In this document: one piece after another, positions 24,489-27,197 of the stretch
How the letters are laid out: each line of letters begins with the position of its first letter
Numbering within the stretch: the stretch's first letter is position 1
NCBI GenBank assembly: GCA_026770575.1
Contig: MU657189.1
Coordinates: 59,288-86,484 of the forward strand
Direction: 5' to 3'
Origin: Pelagophyceae sp. CCMP2097
Lineage: Eukaryota > Sar > Pelagophyceae
DNA length: 27,197 nucleotides
Translations under genes and position numbers: made by a program
The notes under the pieces: model-generated
Told to the model about the DNA's origin: nothing
What the model saw: only the letters and a program-made list of their open reading frames with translations
The model's database searches: none

Positions 24489-26805
24489 TCATTTCTTGTA
24501 GGCAAAGTCCGTCGAAAAGTTGAAAGCCTCCCCCGCCGCGCTCTCCGGGCCCGCCTCGTCGTCCATCTCGTCGTCGTCGTCTCCTTCCTCCTCGAAGTCG
24601 TCGTCGCTGTCGTCGCTGTCGTCCGCGTCGCGCAGCTCCGTGTCCACCGGCTGCTCGTTTGCGCGCAACGCCACTCGCCCCATGGAAGCGGCGGCGTCCG
24701 TCGTCGGGGCGTCGGCGACGCGTAAGACGTCTTGGTCCATGGGATTAAAGTCGTGTTGAACCATCTGCTGGACGATATCTTGCTTCGACGCGTCCGAGAC
24801 CGAGAACTCGGGCGCCGCCGTGTAGAACTTGACGTCGCCGCGCGCGAAATCGCGGATCACCTAGGTCGCAAGCGTCACGAACGCGCGCGACGGGGCGGCC
24901 ATCGTCCACAGAGGCCTTCCGTTTAAGCGGGACCAGTCGGTCCGTCGCCCCAAGCCGCCTTCCGGGCCCGTCTCCGGCCATCCAACTCGCCTCGAAGAAG
25001 GCGCGCCGCGGGCCCTCGTCAGGGGCGCATTTTTCGTTCAGGCCCAATACAGGACCGAGGTTATAATTCGCTAAAAGATCATGAAAAAAAGAAAAAAAGG
25101 GCCAAATTCAGGGCCAAAGATTCTCGCATGGGTCAAAGATGACCATTTCCGGGCCTGCCGCCGACTCTTTTGAAGGACCTTGCTTGGGCCCGTCTCCGAC
25201 CTCGGCGAGGAGACGACCCTCCTCGGAGAGGAGACGGGCCTCATAGAGGCTGGGAGAGTCACAGGAAAGGTCCGTCTCAACAGGCCTTATCGAGGGCGCC
25301 TCGACTTCGGCTCCTCGAGACGGCGCTTTCTGACGGCGCCTCGCCGACTTGAGGGTCCGGGAGGTTCGAAAAGGCGCCCTCTCGAAGAGGCCCCTTGTCC
25401 GGTCCCGTCGGCACCGCCTCTCCGCGGACGGTCCCGTGGACGGCGGCCCTGGTACGGGGCCGCCGACGGGGCCCCTCGGAAAGGCCCCTCTTTGGGCCTC
25501 GCCGGTCCAAGCCCCTCTTTGGCGGACATTTCAAAGGCCGTATCACGTTCGCTTGCATCGGGCCCGCCCGAGGGGCGTTCAGAGGGCGTTGCCTCGCGAC
25601 TCAGCCCAGGGGACGTCGCAGTCGAGCAGTGCAAGGGGGCGCCAAAGCCATGGGCCAAGAAAAAAACCCAGGGACCATCCAAGGGTCCAAACGACGCTCG
25701 AATGACCCCGCCTCGGGTCCCGCGAGGGTCCTCTGCTCAAAGACCGCACAAGGCTGCTCAAAGACCGCACAAGGCTGCTCAAAGACCGCACAAGGCTGCG
25801 CAAAGACCGCAGGGCCACAAGACTGACGCGGGCCCCAAATTCCATCGGTCCCCGACGTGTTTCCACCCACGTCCTTTCGGCCCCCTTTTCAAAAAACGCC
25901 GGTGGGATCAAACGGACCGCCTTTTGGAAAACGGACGCCGGTCCAAACGTCTCTCGCGGCCGCTTCAACGTCCGGCACGCCGCCCCTCTTGAGCTTGCCG
26001 CGCTTGCGCGCCACGGCGGCGAGGAAGCGCTGCGCGGTGGAGCCGTCGGCGCTGGCAAAGCGGCCGATCTCGTATTTGACCTGCAATCCCCGGGCGCGTT
26101 CTGAAAAGGAGAGAGTGGGTCAAATACTCGGATGAGACCGAGGCATGTCTCCATCGTCGGACTCGGGTACGAAATCCCCTGGCAAGGCGCAATCGGACCC
26201 AGATCAGACGACGCACCATGAGCGTGTCGTGATCCGCCACCTCGAGCAGCTGGGCCACCGCCGCGGGCGCGTCGACCAGATCCGCCGCCGCCACGGCGCC
26301 GCGGATCAGCAAAGACGCGAGTTGAGCGGCGTCGTTGCCGCCGGCGTGGACCACGCCGGGTGAGTCGATGAGCGTCAAGTGCTTGTCCAGGCGGACCTAG
26401 ATTTGGCCTTCGAGGCCTTTGGAACCGGACGTTGCGAAGAGGACCCTTGCAAGGGACCGCCTTGGTCAGGGGCCTCTCCAAGACGGTCGCAAGAGACAAC
26501 CCCGGCGGTTGCAGCGGGCAAAGTTGCCCCAATGCCCAAAGTCGCCGCCGCTTCTTCCAGCGCACCTCGCGCAGCGACGTCGTGGACCCGGCCGTGGCGG
26601 AGACGCTGCCGGCGATGGATTTGGCCGAGCGCGAGCCGACGAGGGATCGGATCACGCTCGACTTGCCTGCGTTGGGGAAGCCGACCACTCCGACGACCAA
26701 CGCGCCAGTCTTCTTGCCGTCGCGAGAGTAGTTCTTCAGCAGTTGAAGTAAAGCGTCGACGCCCAGAGCAGGCGACCGCTTGGCGGCGTCCTCGTCGGCG
26801 AGGGC
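24489..26805 (-). CDS. Nucleostemin/GNL3-type circularly permuted GTPase, C-terminal four exons (partial)
   Basis: Minus-strand exons: 26805-26566, 26396-26217, 26080-25949, 24860-24489 (stop 24491-24489). All junctions are phase 0 and encode 307 residues. The first reads ALLQLLKNYSRDGKK, then GVVGFPNAGKSSVIRSL (G1, P-loop) and TTSLRE. The second reads VRLDKHLTLIDSPGVV (G3, DxPG). The third ends ARKRGKLKRGGVPDVEAAAR; the fourth begins VIRDFARGDVKFYTAAPE, as in GNL3 proteins. In this family G4/G5 precede G1; those and the basic N-terminus lie beyond the window. The protein is expected in the nucleolus, acting in large-subunit ribosome biogenesis (family knowledge). An insertion of about 6-8 residues precedes the G2 region. 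The tail is strongly acidic (DDSDDSDDDFEEEGDDDDE). Donors are GTGCGC, GTGCGT and GTTTGG; acceptors are CTAG or GCAG. Confidence 0.9.
24861..25948 (-). other. 1,088-nt last intron of the GTPase gene, with repeats
   Basis: This intron is bounded by GAC|GTTTGG at 25948 and CCTAG at 24861 (minus strand). It separates codons that are adjacent in other GNL3 proteins (EAAARD / VIRDF). It holds GGAGACG-type repeats (about 25190-25480) and a 21-bp tandem repeat. The other introns of this gene are much shorter (136 and 169 nt). Confidence 0.8.
25735..25812 (+). repeat. 21-bp tandem repeat in the GTPase intron
   Basis: GCTCAAAGACCGCACAAGGCT is repeated about three and a half times with almost no change. 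Being a multiple of three, it gives QRPHKAA-like open frames, but it lies wholly inside an intron. Confidence 0.9.
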
Positions 26806-26984
26806 CTAGTGAACAAGACGTCTTTTGCGGCACAAGCCCCGTATGCACGAAAAGCTCCCGCAGCCCCTCTGCTCCCGGAAGCAGGCATCCCCTCAAAAGG
26901 GGCCTCGTACGGACCCTGCAGGGGTCGGACCGCCATTTGGGGCCGAGGTACGGACTGCCATGTGGGTCCACGGGACCGTCGCTG
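26806..26984 (-). other. GTPase intron upstream of the G1 exon (left part)
   Basis: The acceptor TTCACTAG|GCC at 26806 marks the start of the first visible exon. No G4 (NKxD) or G5 motif is found between here and the right edge, so the preceding exon lies outside the window. Confidence 0.65.
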
Positions 26985-27090
26985 AAAGTTTGGCATCGGA
27001 CCGTCGCTGAAACGCCGTTTGGCATCGGACCGTCGATGAAACGCCGGCATCTTCCAACCGCCGTTTGGCATCGGACCGTCTCCGGGCCAC
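26985..27090 (+). repeat. TTTGGCATCGGACCGTCGCTGAAACGCC tandem repeat
   Basis: About four copies of a roughly 30-bp unit contain GGCATCGGACCGTCG and TGAAACGCCG. They lie in the GTPase intron and merge into the terminal palindromic array. Confidence 0.75.
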
Positions 27091-27197
27091 TTCGACTTGG
27101 ATTCGGACCGTCGAAAGGGCCCTTTTTCGACGAGATCGGACCGTCGAAAGGGGCCCTTTTTCGACGAGATCGGACCGTCGAAAGGGGCCCTTTTTCG
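27091..27197 (+). repeat. 34-bp palindromic tandem repeat running off the right edge
   Basis: The unit starts GGACCGTCGAAAGGGGCCCT and continues TTTTCGACGAGATC. At least three copies are present. Each unit holds a near-perfect inverted repeat, CGTCGAAA...TTTCGACG, centred on GGGCCC. The array continues past the window end. Confidence 0.85.

Noticed and set aside
25735..25812. CRISPR-like array
   Set aside because: The copies are head-to-tail without unique spacers, inside a eukaryotic intron. The same holds for the other tandem arrays.
1..27197. tRNA, rRNA, transposase or reverse transcriptase genes
   Set aside because: I looked for these and found none. The mobile elements present are non-coding.

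Overview
The window looks like nuclear DNA of a GC-rich protist, most plausibly a photosynthetic stramenopile (pelagophyte-like). This is inference. It rests on a giant secreted-type protein with Pro-Ser/Pro-Thr linkers of the kind common in stramenopile genomes, on intron-split genes with tiny exons and GT-AG (some apparently GC-AG) splice sites, and on very heavy minisatellite content. I see no prokaryotic operon, tRNA, rRNA or CRISPR array.

Three protein genes can be supported. (1) Plus strand, about 619/1082 to 6597: a probable secreted or cell-surface protein of more than 1,800 residues. It has a P/S/A/M-rich N-terminus followed by five alternating pairs of two beta-rich modules (A and B) joined by PT/PS linkers. 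Module A resembles Kre9/KNH1-type domains. (2) Plus strand, about 8000 to 19639: a DEAD-box-like RNA helicase cut into about 14 exons of 38-319 nt. All core motifs can be recovered: I APTGCGKT, Ia PTREIAQQ, Ib TPNELARL, II DELD, III SAT, IV IVFSCS, V ARGLHFD, VI AGRTAR. Its introns range from 53 nt to more than 3 kb, and the long ones are filled with minisatellites and foldback elements. (3) Minus strand, 26805 to 24489: the C-terminal four exons of a nucleostemin/GNL3-type circularly permuted GTPase, with G1 GFPNAGKSS, G3 DSPGVV and an acidic tail. Its N-terminal exons, including G4/G5, lie beyond the right edge. Genes 2 and 3 are convergent and are separated by about 4.85 kb of repeats.

The rest is dominated by short degenerate tandem repeats, each block with its own 11-36 bp unit. 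Several share a GACGGTC/GACCGTC core: 6955-7700, 10575-11275, 13115-13320, 13630-13815, 14755-15040, 16190-17260, 17600-18880, 20420-20860, 21005-21215, 22890-23150 and 26985-27197. Superimposed are inverted-repeat (MITE-like) elements: a 233-bp copy at 9011-9243, a nested foldback complex at 13817-14744, and partial copies elsewhere. There is an assembly gap at 10475-10542 and a G homopolymer at 20075-20158. The many long open frames inside the GC-rich repeats are by-products of repeat periodicity and are not annotated as genes.

The helicase and the GTPase belong to RNA/ribosome-biogenesis families, but nothing in the sequence shows that the three genes work together. The main points of interest are the shredded helicase with its GTGCGT and apparent GC donors, the A/B modular surface protein, and the nested foldback elements in the introns.
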